Positions 1 to 6,587 of a stretch of DNA of 9,803 nucleotides are shown piece by piece. The DNA comes from Lachnospiraceae bacterium (GTDB taxonomy: Bacteria; Bacillota; Clostridia; Lachnospirales; Lachnospiraceae), in NCBI GenBank assembly GCA_009787745.1, contig WQST01000006.1, positions 1 through 9,803 on the forward strand. The letters run 5' to 3'. Each line of letters begins with the position of its first letter. The stretch's first letter is position 1. The notes under the pieces are model-generated. The model did no database searches. It was not told where the DNA came from and was given only the letters and a program-made list of their open reading frames with translations. Position numbers and translations under genes: made by a program.

Positions 1-545
1 AAATTATCTTTGATAAAGGTTGCTTTAATATCAAGGTTCGTCGGGATATCTTGCAAATATTCGAGACCCCTTATTGTTTTGTCGAAATTATCGCTGTTTC
101 CCGTGACACTTTTGTATGTCTCACGGTCAGCCCCGTATACCGTAACCGAAACTGTCGTCGGCGGATACTTCGAAAATAAACGGTAGTACTTCTCATCAAG
201 CAGTGATGCGTTGGTATTAAGACCAATTATAAAACCCATTTGATTGATTTCCCGGTAAATATCGGCGAAATCTTCACGGATGAGCGGTTCGCCGCCGGTA
301 ATCATCAAATTAAGCGTCCCGTTGTCTATAGCATCCTCGGCTATTCTAATCCACTCGGCGGTCTTTAATTCGCGTTTATTCCGCTCGCTTATTTCTAAAG
401 GTGTCATATGGATATAGCACATCTTACAATGGAAATTACAGCGCGGGGTCAGCTCAAACGTCCCCCGAAGCGGTATATGCCGCCTTGCACAGTGAGCGGC
501 AAAAGTAGAATCAGCACTTTCCCATGCTTTTGCTTTATTGTTCAT
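1..545 (-). CDS. Radical SAM enzyme, probable peptide maturase (N-terminal part, runs off the left edge)
   Basis: The visible 181 residues are the N-terminal two thirds or so of a radical SAM core. C36, C40 and C43 form the CX3CX2C motif (CNFHCKMC) that binds the [4Fe-4S] cluster for S-adenosylmethionine cleavage, and TGGEP at 83-87 is the SAM-binding GGE motif. The ELTPRCNFHCKMCYIHM type of motif resembles radical SAM/SPASM maturases that act on peptides; the SPASM end, if present, is outside the window. The ATG at 545 overlaps the TAA of the PqqD-like gene (TAATG), and no strong ribosome binding site precedes it, which suggests translational coupling. Pairing with a PqqD-like protein and an ABC exporter points to post-translational modification of a ribosomal peptide in the cytoplasm. 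Substrate and bond formed are unknown. An alternative is a sulfatase-maturase-like enzyme acting on a protein. The radical SAM call is certain; the peptide role is inferred from context. Confidence 0.93.
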   Translation of the reverse strand, partial: MNNKAKAWESADSTFAAHCARRHIPLRGTFELTPRCNFHCKMCYIHMTPLEISERNKRELKTAEWIRIAEDAIDNGTLNLMITGGEPLIREDFADIYREINQMGFIIGLNTNASLLDEKYYRLFSKYPPTTVSVTVYGADRETYKSVTGNSDNFDKTIRGLEYLQDIPTNLDIKATFIKDN

Positions 546-820
546 TAATTCACCGCGTTACACAGAACGCCGCTGTCTTCCATATGCTTAAGCAGCGCTT
601 TTAAATCCTTGCTTGCCGTATCCCTATCTATATTATATTCACTAATCATATAATCAATTACTTCATCATATTCGCGGTCGGTTTCTAAAAATCGCCAAAT
701 ATCGGCAGACACATCATTTAAAGTGATCATGCCTTTAAATTCAATAACCCGTTCGGAAACGGGAACAACAATATTCGTATCGGCAATTGTTCTAAGCAAG
801 TAGCCGTCTTTTATCTTCAT
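545..820 (-). CDS. PqqD-like peptide chaperone (RiPP recognition element)
   Basis: A 91-residue protein with the length and pattern of the PqqD family. An N-terminal beta-rich part (about residues 1-33) is followed by the typical LNDVSADIWRFLE segment at 34-46 and then a winged-helix-like helical half ending in LLKHMEDSGVL. PqqD-type domains bind the leader of a precursor peptide and hand it to a modifying enzyme, classically a radical SAM protein. The gene for such an enzyme overlaps this one directly downstream. I chose ATG at 820 rather than the in-frame GTG at 826, because the AGAGGGG ribosome binding site (826-832) would overlap the GTG but sits 5 nt before the ATG. That site itself overlaps the stop codon of the ABC gene, so the two are translated as a unit. 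PqqD-like proteins also occur in lasso peptide (B1) and HPr-kinase-related polysaccharide-associated systems, so the product class stays open. Confidence 0.9.
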   Translation of the reverse strand: MKIKDGYLLRTIADTNIVVPVSERVIEFKGMITLNDVSADIWRFLETDREYDEVIDYMISEYNIDRDTASKDLKALLKHMEDSGVLCNAVN

Positions 821-825
821 ATCCA

Positions 826-832
826 CCCCTCT
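826..832 (-). promoter_or_regulatory. Ribosome binding site of the PqqD-like gene
   Basis: AGAGGGG on the minus strand, 5 nt before the ATG at 820. It overlaps the TAG stop of the ABC transporter gene (831-833). It decides the start of the small gene in favour of ATG 820 over GTG 826. Confidence 0.7.
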
Positions 833-2558
833 ATAACTTTTCTAAATTAATCTCTTCATCCATCAAAACTAATGTCGCTCGGCGGTGAGTAATAAAAACA
901 CAGGTCGGTTTATGCTTTATCCTGCGGATTCCGGCGATAACTTCCTGCTCATTCCTTTCGTCGAGTGCCGCTGTCGCTTCATCAAAAATAATGATTGGCG
1001 CCCTCTTGGCTAAGGCTCTGGCAATCGCAATACGTTCCGCCTGACCCTCGGATAAACCATGCCCCCGCTCCCCGATAACAGTCTCAATACCATCAGGAAG
1101 ACGGTTAACAAAATCAAGTAATGCTACTGATTCCAGTATATAATTTATATCATCCGATGTCAATTCAGAGTTGGCAATTAATAGATTTTCTTTTATTGTT
1201 CCCGAGAAAAGAGTGTTGCCTTGCGGAACATATGAAATATAATCTCGAATCGACGGTGTTGCGGAAATTTCGACATTCTTGCCCCTGTCGTCTTGATACC
1301 TGTAGGTGATTGAGCCGCTCCCTACGTCAAGAAAATTCATCATCAGGCGGATTAACGTTGTTTTACCGATCCCTGATGCTCCCGTTAGTGCGACTAAGGA
1401 ACCGGGGGGTATTTCAAGGTTCAGGTTTTTAAAGATAATCTTATCGTTATAAGAATAATTAACGTTGCTAAAAATTATCCCCATCCGCCAAGTTTTTATT
1501 GCCAATTTTTCGTTGGTTTCAATCGTGCGTTTATCAATTTCGATAATCCGCTCGGCTGATGCGACGACGTTTGATAAGTTAGGGATGGTCTGTGCCAAGC
1601 CTAAAATAGGTGATTGAACACGGTTTACCAGATTTAAGAATATCGATAATGTCCCGAAACTCATAATCCCCATCGATATCTTCAAAATGCCCCATGCCAG
1701 CGCACCGATATAGCCAAGCGAAAAGGTCAAACCGACGATTGAGCCCATCCCAATCGTCAAACGGTTCTTTTTTACAATCAGTTTCATTCTTTCCAGATAA
1801 AGTTTTTGCAGGCGTTCCGACATTAAATCTTCTGCTGTAAATGATTTGACGACCGTGATATTCGAGATGTTTTCTTGCATAAAAGCACGGTATTTCGCCT
1901 CACTTTCCTGCACCTTAGTCTGATATGCTTTTATTTTCTTGCCGAAATAGATTCCGAAACAAACCGCTATCGGACCAAGGGCAAACGCAAACAAAGCGAT
2001 AATCCGATCATAATAAAAAAGTGTTCCGAAAGCCGCCAATAAGCTGACAATCAGGACGATAATCGTCGTAAAAGTATCGATTAATCCCGAAGATACACTC
2101 CTTACATCGGCGGTCAAGCGAACCATTAAATCTTCGCTGTGATAAGCGGTTATTTCTTTCCATTTGGATTTAAGGATATTGTTAAACATCTTCTTCCGCA
2201 TATGAAATTCGAACCGTTCATTTAAGTAAACCGCAAGAAAAGATGATGTCATACTAATTACAATATTAATCGCAATAATCAAAAGATAAAGTAAGATATT
2301 CCGAAGGATTTCCGGTTCGGCTTTCAGCACTTGGGGAATGTTGCCGATGATTTGATTAATACCCGCGGCGGTATCGCTAACGGCATTTACATCGATTACT
2401 AATGACGTCGCGGCATCGATTAAGTTCTTCGTGATAACAGCTAAATAAATCCCTGTGAAAACTACCGCTGAATTAAGCAAGACAATCAGTGAAAGGCGCG
2501 GTAAAAATGCGTATACCTGACGAAATATGAAATTCATGGCCGGTGATTTTGGGGGCAT
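831..2558 (-). CDS. ABC exporter, fused transmembrane and ATPase domains
   Basis: A 575-residue half-transporter of the type I exporter (MsbA/LanT-like) architecture. The membrane domain spans roughly residues 15-335, with hydrophobic segments near 20-45, 88-112, 160-182, 185-205 and 268-300. The nucleotide-binding domain covers about 360-575: Walker A GASGIGKTT at 393-401, Q-loop glutamine Q446, signature LSEGQ at 502-506, Walker B IIIFDE at 522-527 with catalytic E527, and switch histidine H558. All ATPase residues are present, so it should be active as a homodimer. There is no N-terminal C39 peptidase domain, so leader removal, if needed, would require another protease. The sequence ends soon after the H-loop, somewhat shorter than usual. 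The ATG at 2558 overlaps the upstream TAA by one base (TAATG). In this operon the likely cargo is the modified peptide; lipid or glycan export is the alternative. Confidence 0.96.
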   Translation of the reverse strand: MPPKSPAMNFIFRQVYAFLPRLSLIVLLNSAVVFTGIYLAVITKNLIDAATSLVIDVNAVSDTAAGINQIIGNIPQVLKAEPEILRNILLYLLIIAINIVISMTSSFLAVYLNERFEFHMRKKMFNNILKSKWKEITAYHSEDLMVRLTADVRSVSSGLIDTFTTIIVLIVSLLAAFGTLFYYDRIIALFAFALGPIAVCFGIYFGKKIKAYQTKVQESEAKYRAFMQENISNITVVKSFTAEDLMSERLQKLYLERMKLIVKKNRLTIGMGSIVGLTFSLGYIGALAWGILKISMGIMSFGTLSIFLNLVNRVQSPILGLAQTIPNLSNVVASAERIIEIDKRTIETNEKLAIKTWRMGIIFSNVNYSYNDKIIFKNLNLEIPPGSLVALTGASGIGKTTLIRLMMNFLDVGSGSITYRYQDDRGKNVEISATPSIRDYISYVPQGNTLFSGTIKENLLIANSELTSDDINYILESVALLDFVNRLPDGIETVIGERGHGLSEGQAERIAIARALAKRAPIIIFDEATAALDERNEQEVIAGIRRIKHKPTCVFITHRRATLVLMDEEINLEKL

Positions 2559-3682
2559 TAAGCAAACCTACCTATCATTTTTCGCATAAGTTCTACCAGA
2601 TAATCAAAATATGCATGAATAAAAGCAATCGGGCGGAGTAATATATTTTCCCGGCAGTAAGGATACTTAATCAAAATATCACGGCGAACAGCGTTCAGAT
2701 AATTAAACAACATACGGAACGCGCCCCGAACCGATAACGATGAATAATACTTATTCGCTCCTTTATGCGCACTCAGGATTGAAAAAACATTCTCGGCAAA
2801 TTTCTGCTCATCCTTCGGTTCAAGTAATTTAATACCACTGACCAGTTCTTCGGACAGTCCGAACTCATAAACCAGCAATGATACAATTCCCGAGAACTGC
2901 TCACCCATTCCGTTCTTCTCGATTAAATCATAATAATCTATCCAACTATTACGTTGATAAGTAACAAAAAGCATCAGTATATCACAGACATTACGAAGCG
3001 CCATCCGATCATGGGTTAAATGCTTCAAAATATGCTCGATACTTTCATTAATAAAATCTTCATCCGTCAATACAGGTATTTCGGCATCGGTAACTTTTAT
3101 ATATTTGTGTTCTTCTCCCGTAAAACTAACCGCTTTAATCAGGTTATCATAATTCTTAACGCCTGTCGGAGTAAAAGGGATGCGATGCAGTTCAACCAAG
3201 AAATTTTTCTTCTTAAACTCAATATGATGAACCGCAACTTCTTTTTTGGCACGGTATCCCATTTCCTCAAGGCAAAGAGCCGCTTCAAAGAATCTATTAT
3301 GTACCAAAATATCAATATCCCCCATTACGCGAAGTTCAGGATAAGGATAAGCCTGACTAACAGAAAGGCCTTTCAGAATCACCGGTTTGATATCATTATT
3401 CTTAAGATTACAGATTACCCTAAAACATTCTCTTTGAATACTATAATACTTTCGGACATCGCAAATCATTCTTTGCCGCCAGATTTCCCTTAGGGTGGGC
3501 GGGATCGGGATGTTAGAGAAAAACGCCCCTTCGTAGGCGAAACCTTGAACGCCATGTGACAAAGCAAGTTCGTAAAGCTCGCTCCACTCAATATCAGAAA
3601 GCACCGGAAAAAGAGGTTTAACATCAACCCTTAATAAATGCGAACGCAATAATGAAATTAACTGCCGAAGCCTATCATCCAT
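2558..3682 (-). CDS. Nucleotidyltransferase-fold protein (NTP_transf_5-like)
   Basis: The protein has 374 residues from ATG 3682. An ILKG segment at about 102-105 is followed by YPYPELRVMGDIDILV, with the paired acidic residues D122 and D124 of a DNA-polymerase-beta-like nucleotidyltransferase fold. A later FLVELHR strand could supply the third carboxylate. This matches uncharacterised nucleotidyltransferases (Pfam NTP_transf_5 type, recalled by pattern) that often accompany PqqD-like proteins and ABC exporters in peptide or polysaccharide clusters. Its chemistry there is unknown; adenylylation or nucleotidylation of peptide or carrier is possible. An in-frame GTG at 3697 would add five residues. 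I prefer ATG 3682 because GGAAGGG lies 6 nt before it and the predicted transcript starts near 3715. It is the first gene of its operon and overlaps the ABC gene by one base. Confidence 0.88.
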   Translation of the reverse strand: MDDRLRQLISLLRSHLLRVDVKPLFPVLSDIEWSELYELALSHGVQGFAYEGAFFSNIPIPPTLREIWRQRMICDVRKYYSIQRECFRVICNLKNNDIKPVILKGLSVSQAYPYPELRVMGDIDILVHNRFFEAALCLEEMGYRAKKEVAVHHIEFKKKNFLVELHRIPFTPTGVKNYDNLIKAVSFTGEEHKYIKVTDAEIPVLTDEDFINESIEHILKHLTHDRMALRNVCDILMLFVTYQRNSWIDYYDLIEKNGMGEQFSGIVSLLVYEFGLSEELVSGIKLLEPKDEQKFAENVFSILSAHKGANKYYSSLSVRGAFRMLFNYLNAVRRDILIKYPYCRENILLRPIAFIHAYFDYLVELMRKMIGRFA

Positions 3683-3721
3683 GCCTGACCCTTCCACACA
3701 AATTACTTAAACACATAATTC

Positions 3722-3750
3722 AGTATAAACCAATACAGTGCGGATATCAA
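3722..3750 (-). promoter_or_regulatory. Sigma-A-type promoter of the peptide-modification operon
   Basis: On the minus strand TTGATA (3750-3745) is followed after exactly 17 nt by TATACT (3727-3722). Each box has five of six consensus bases. Initiation would be near 3715, leaving a leader of about 33 nt to the ATG at 3682. It lies in the roughly 118-nt gap after the GT2 gene, so the nucleotidyltransferase, ABC, PqqD-like and radical SAM genes form their own transcription unit. Read-through from GT2 is not excluded, because no clear terminator is seen between them. Confidence 0.65.
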
Positions 3751-3800
3751 GCTTACTGTTTGAGTTTTATTTTTGGACAAGCGGTAACAGTTACAACCCT

Positions 3801-4817
3801 TCAAGCAATTCCAAGAACTTGCAATGCTTTTATTATAAATGCCGCCGTCCGGTATTTCCTGCGTGATAAAAATTGCAGAAATATTTTTTTACAAATCAGT
3901 TTCGGTTCATAAAATTTATATGTGAGTGCTTTTATGAAAAAAAGGTCTCTAACAATTGAATTGAATGCATTTTTCCCGTCTGCTTGCAAAGGGTGGAAGG
4001 CGTTGACAATACATGCGAAGAACTCATTCATACAGAAAGCATAAAAATCTTTTCTGAAATCTTGAAAATAATTATTTTCCCGGAGATATTTTTGCACGGT
4101 AAAAATGATTTTTTTTCGCTCTTTTAAAACATCAGGTCGATATTTTCGGGAAAGATTTTGATTATAGGCATGTGAATACCGATAAAAATAAATCAAACCC
4201 TCGTTATACGCGCTTTTCTGACAATGTTTTAAACATTCAAGGTTGAATAATAAATCCTCACCGATGGAGCAATTACATATAAAACGTATTTTATTTGAAT
4301 TAATGATACTCCTTTTAATAATTTTGGGTACCTGAAAATGTCGGTAAACTGATAGCCCGGTAGCGAAACTCAGAGCTTGTTCCTTTTTACTATTATATAT
4401 ATAGAAACGAGGAATTTCAGATTTGGTAGTTATTTTCTTAGGAATATTTTGTGAAAATCGAACTATTCTTGGTATCAGCAAATCAGTATTATAATCTCTT
4501 AAAAACTTATAAGCTATTTCTAAGAAATTGAAATGAATCAAATCATCCGCATCCAAAAAAAACAAATACTTACCATTCGCTTTCTCAATACCATAATTTC
4601 TCGCGGCACTAACTCCCTGCTCCTTGCATAAGAAGTATTTAACCCGACTGTCGGTCTTTAAGAAACGTTTACAAATAACAGCGCTATGATCGGTTGAATT
4701 ATTATCGATAAGTAGTATTTCATAACTAAAAAATGATTGCTTTAAAACACTTTTAATACATGGCTCTAAAGTCCTTTCGGCATTATATATAGGAATGATA
4801 ATACTAAAAGAATACAT
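3801..4817 (-). CDS. GT2 family glycosyltransferase (GT-A fold)
   Basis: A 338-residue family 2 glycosyltransferase. The N-terminus FSIIIPIYNAERTLEPCI starts the GT-A nucleotide-sugar fold. LLIDNNSTD (35-43) and GVSAARNYGI (68-77) are the usual GT2 signatures. FFLDADDL (86-93) carries the metal-binding DXD (D89, D91), and GEDLLFN (186-192) carries the ED pair expected for the catalytic base. It has no obvious membrane span, so it should act at the cytoplasmic face on a lipid-linked or peptide acceptor. The likely job is adding a sugar in capsule or exopolysaccharide assembly; sugar and linkage cannot be read. The start at 4817 has GAGG (4824-4827) 6 nt upstream. The gene is visibly more AT-rich than the nearby operons, hinting at a separate origin. 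Its position next to the peptide operon makes glycosylation of the peptide an alternative idea, but nothing in the protein shows it. Confidence 0.93.
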   Translation of the reverse strand: MYSFSIIIPIYNAERTLEPCIKSVLKQSFFSYEILLIDNNSTDHSAVICKRFLKTDSRVKYFLCKEQGVSAARNYGIEKANGKYLFFLDADDLIHFNFLEIAYKFLRDYNTDLLIPRIVRFSQNIPKKITTKSEIPRFYIYNSKKEQALSFATGLSVYRHFQVPKIIKRSIINSNKIRFICNCSIGEDLLFNLECLKHCQKSAYNEGLIYFYRYSHAYNQNLSRKYRPDVLKERKKIIFTVQKYLRENNYFQDFRKDFYAFCMNEFFACIVNAFHPLQADGKNAFNSIVRDLFFIKALTYKFYEPKLICKKIFLQFLSRRKYRTAAFIIKALQVLGIA

Positions 4818-4963
4818 AATAATCCTCTACAATTACATTCTCCTTTACAAAAATATACATCAAAACTTTCTGTATAGCTAGAAGAAATTTAATCCCTTCC
4901 CATAATAAGTCCTATTACAATAATATATGAAAATGCATTATAATACAATATAAAACATGCATA

Positions 4964-4977
4964 ATTCTTACAAGAAT
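4964..4977. repeat. Palindrome ATTCTT-AC-AAGAAT
   Basis: A perfect 6-bp inverted repeat around a 2-nt centre. It lies upstream of the plus-strand promoter and within the likely promoter region of GT2. It could be a regulator binding site, but AT-rich DNA gives such repeats by chance. Confidence 0.4.
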
Positions 4978-4990
4978 ACAGATTCATAAA

Positions 4991-5006
4991 TAACATATTT
5001 ATGTTA
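4991..5006. repeat. Palindrome TAACATA-TT-TATGTTA, candidate operator
   Basis: A perfect 7-bp inverted repeat around a 2-nt centre, ending 28 nt before the -35 box at 5035. Size and symmetry suit a dimeric helix-turn-helix repressor or activator. It lacks a following T-tract on either strand, so it is not a typical terminator. The regulator role is an inference. Confidence 0.45.
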
Positions 5007-5034
5007 GCTATACGGAAACTCAAACATTTTTCAC

Positions 5035-5064
5035 TTGACACAAACACTTATCAAAGAATATAAT
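5035..5064 (+). promoter_or_regulatory. Perfect-consensus sigma-A promoter
   Basis: TTGACA (5035-5040) and TATAAT (5059-5064) both match the consensus in all six positions, with 18-nt spacing. Transcription would start near 5071 and run through a leader of about 218 nt to the 305-residue protein at 5289. It points opposite to all the neighbouring biosynthetic genes. Confidence 0.8.
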
Positions 5065-5080
5065 GATACAAAAATAGAAA

Positions 5081-5248
5081 GTGCTAAACAAATTTGGTAA
5101 AAGTGACTATTCTGTTAAAGAAGCGTTCTTTGATAGCATCATGAAGCAAAATGATTTAGAAAACACAATTTCAAATGATTTTTTGAAAGATGACTTGTTT
5201 AAATTTTCAAACAACTCAACGGTAATTGAAATGCTTATGTTGAAATAA
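5081..5248 (+). pseudogene. Short ORF, possible 3' remnant of a lost gene
   Basis: A 55-codon frame from GTG 5081 to TAA 5248 that reads like real coding sequence: it is rich in D, E, K, N and F, with segments such as DYSVKEAFFDSIMKQNDLEN and a hydrophobic end (VIEMLMLK). A stop lies just upstream at 5075, and neither GTG 5081 nor ATG 5141 has a ribosome binding site. The frame starts about 10 nt after the predicted transcription start. The adjacent frame (about 5008-5100) also looks partly coding (TLIKEYNDTKIESAKQIW), so a frameshifted or internally deleted gene is plausible. It could instead be a small leader protein. It ends 40 nt before the next gene, so the original gene may have been co-transcribed with it. 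I do not recognise the family. Confidence 0.35.
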
Positions 5249-5270
5249 TGCTTTACGGCAATTTACTTAT

Positions 5271-5279
5271 AAAGGAGGA
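5271..5279 (+). promoter_or_regulatory. Strong ribosome binding site
   Basis: AAAGGAGGA, a near-perfect anti-Shine-Dalgarno match, 9-10 nt before the ATG at 5289. It fixes the start of the 305-residue protein and predicts high translation. Confidence 0.85.
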
Positions 5280-5288
5280 ATAAAATTA

Positions 5289-6206
5289 ATGAAAGTGCAA
5301 AATCATTACAACAGGGTCATGAATAGCATTAATTGTGGAAATGACAAAGTAAGAAAAGCAGTAAAGACTTTATCCTCCGGTAATCCAAATGCGCCATCAG
5401 GTAAAGTATCGCAAAAGCAAAATCATGCACAGGAAAAAGCAATGGGTATTATAAAACGAGCATTTGCCGGCGAGAGGAAAATAGACGAGAATGTCACAAG
5501 GCATAAAATGAGGATTGTCAGTCTTGAAGGTGATATCAGACGAAATCTTGAGGAAATAAAGTTGATTCAGCAGAAGCAAGATGATTTACAAGAACTTTAC
5601 GGTATCGGTAATGATGACAAAGAACAAAAAGATTTAAGGCTTTTGCTCAAACAAAACTTATCAGAAGAAGAAGCAAAATACGTTAGCAAACTTTATGAAA
5701 ATGGACTGTCAGACTACCAACAACGCTGTTTGAAGATTGAAAGTGAAAAAGCAATTTACAGAACATTAAATGAAAGTATTTTAGCGGAAATATCTGAGGA
5801 AAACGATAATATCCATACCATTATGGAAGAACGGAAAAAGCATAATCCGATGAAAGATGCTACCGAAGCGGCAGAAGAAGTTTTAGTAGTTGCCAATCAA
5901 GAAGCGAAGGAAATAGCTCTTCAAGAGATTGTCGGAAAAATTGAAAAAGAAAGCAGGGAGTTTAAGGAAAAACTGGTCGAAAAGTTAGCTGAAGAACAAA
6001 AAGATAGAGCCAATTCAAGCAGGGATGCAAACGAAAGCAAATCCACAAGCAAAGAGCAAAGCGATTATTTCGCAGAGATATCTAATGATACTGCTTCCCA
6101 AAGCAATAGCCATGATCAGATTAATAAAGATATCAAGCATATACTTGTAGAAATGAACATGGTAGAGGAAGATGTCAAAGGTGCTGTTGTGGACAAAAGT
6201 TGTTGA
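5289..6206 (+). CDS. Unrecognised 305-aa charged helical/coiled-coil protein
   Basis: Real gene status is supported by a strong promoter, a strong ribosome binding site and a long plus-strand frame. The protein is soluble, with no signal peptide or membrane span. Residues 1-50 are polar and low in order (NPNAPSGKVSQ at 32-42). Residues 70-105 form a probable coiled coil ending in LYGIG, followed by EQKDLRLL (112-119). Residues 124-235 are helical with GLSDYQQRCL (139-148) and ERKKHNPMKDATEAAEEVL (181-199). A Ser/Asn/Lys-rich linker (240-278) leads to a last helix. The block from YGI-EQKDL-LL through LS-YQ to NPM-DA-AEE resembles, from memory, an unnamed family common in Lachnospiraceae-type genomes, often next to other small uncharacterised proteins. 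Function is unknown; a structural, adaptor or secreted-substrate role would all fit. It faces away from the glycan and peptide genes and may be an insertion. Confidence 0.8.
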   Translation: MKVQNHYNRVMNSINCGNDKVRKAVKTLSSGNPNAPSGKVSQKQNHAQEKAMGIIKRAFAGERKIDENVTRHKMRIVSLEGDIRRNLEEIKLIQQKQDDLQELYGIGNDDKEQKDLRLLLKQNLSEEEAKYVSKLYENGLSDYQQRCLKIESEKAIYRTLNESILAEISEENDNIHTIMEERKKHNPMKDATEAAEEVLVVANQEAKEIALQEIVGKIEKESREFKEKLVEKLAEEQKDRANSSRDANESKSTSKEQSDYFAEISNDTASQSNSHDQINKDIKHILVEMNMVEEDVKGAVVDKSC

Positions 6207-6219
6207 ACGGCTGTTCTTA

Positions 6220-6423
6220 TTATTTAGTTCTCTGTTTACGTTTATTGATGCTAGCAATAATATCATCAAGCGTTATATCTTTTAACTTTTCTTCTCGTTC
6301 GTCAGTATAATTACCATACCCATTCTCATACTGCCTAATAAACATTACAGTTCCAACAGCTCCTAATGTATTATTCAGCGCTTTTAACCCCTCTTGCCTA
6401 ATCAATGCTAAATTACTATTCAT
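6220..6423 (-). CDS. Small 67-aa protein, antitoxin-like appearance
   Basis: A 67-residue protein with a good ribosome binding site (GGAGG at 6433-6437, 9 nt before the ATG). The pattern EGLKALNNTLGAVGTVMFIRQYENGYGNYT, then a short charged stretch and ITLDDIIASI, matches small proteins I recall from many Firmicutes and cyanobacteria that look like antitoxins or regulators: a helical N-terminal half, a GYGDYT-like turn and a C-terminal helix. No verified function is known to me. No complete toxin partner is adjacent. A minus-strand open frame of about 46 codons lies directly upstream and ends by overlapping this start (ATGAATAG); it could be the tail of a lost partner. The gene converges with the 305-residue protein, with 13 nt between the stops. 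Being a real gene is fairly likely; the antitoxin idea is weak inference. Confidence 0.6.
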   Translation of the reverse strand: MNSNLALIRQEGLKALNNTLGAVGTVMFIRQYENGYGNYTDEREEKLKDITLDDIIASINKRKQRTK

Positions 6424-6587
6424 TATACAAAACCTCCATTATCCAAACCGCCAGATTTTCAATCCTCACAAACATTTCTATCCGTTTTGAAGAATTTATC
6501 AATTTTTTAGAAAATACTGATGGTATTAAAGCTTTAATTGAAGTGCTTTTAGAGATTTTTTATCAATACAAATCGGTCTTTGTTTTC
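6424..6587. other. Intergenic stretch with possible gene remnant
   Basis: 164 bases between the small minus-strand gene and the acyltransferase stop. A minus-strand frame without a start (about 6419-6556, ending IENLAVWIMEVLYNE) and a plus-strand frame (ending in the acyltransferase gene) are both open. Neither has a usable ribosome binding site, so at most one is decayed coding DNA. A weak minus-strand promoter candidate for the 67-aa gene is TTGATA (6502-6497) and TAGAAA (6480-6475), spaced 16 nt. Confidence 0.35.

Larger units (their letters stand above)
4818..5070. other. AT-rich intergenic region between divergent GT2 and the plus-strand gene
   Basis: About 250 bases with no convincing gene. 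It must carry the minus-strand signals for GT2. The only candidate I see is weak: TTGTAT at about 4948-4943 and TATTAT at about 4925-4920 with 17-nt spacing. It also holds the strong plus-strand promoter at 5035-5064 and two palindromes (4964-4977 and 4991-5006). A 51-codon minus-strand frame ending at 4889 is open but has no ribosome binding site. Confidence 0.5.

Noticed and set aside
3683..3697. GTG at 3697 as start of the nucleotidyltransferase gene.
   Set aside because: No ribosome binding site precedes it, while GGAAGGG is well placed for ATG 3682.
3784..3794. GTAACAGTTAC palindrome just after the GT2 stop, considered as terminator or operator.
   Set aside because: A 5-bp stem with a 1-nt centre cannot form a hairpin, and no T-run follows on the minus strand.
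4889..5050. 51-codon open minus-strand frame with a hydrophobic end (YIIVIGLIMGRD), considered as a RiPP precursor or a membrane-protein remnant.
   Set aside because: No ribosome binding site, AT-rich DNA where such frames arise by chance, and no leader/core pattern. It is at most a decayed fragment.
6200..6230. Inverted repeat GAAC-GGCT-GTTC between convergent genes, considered as a terminator.
   Set aside because: Only 4 bp of stem and no clean T-tract, so too weak to call.
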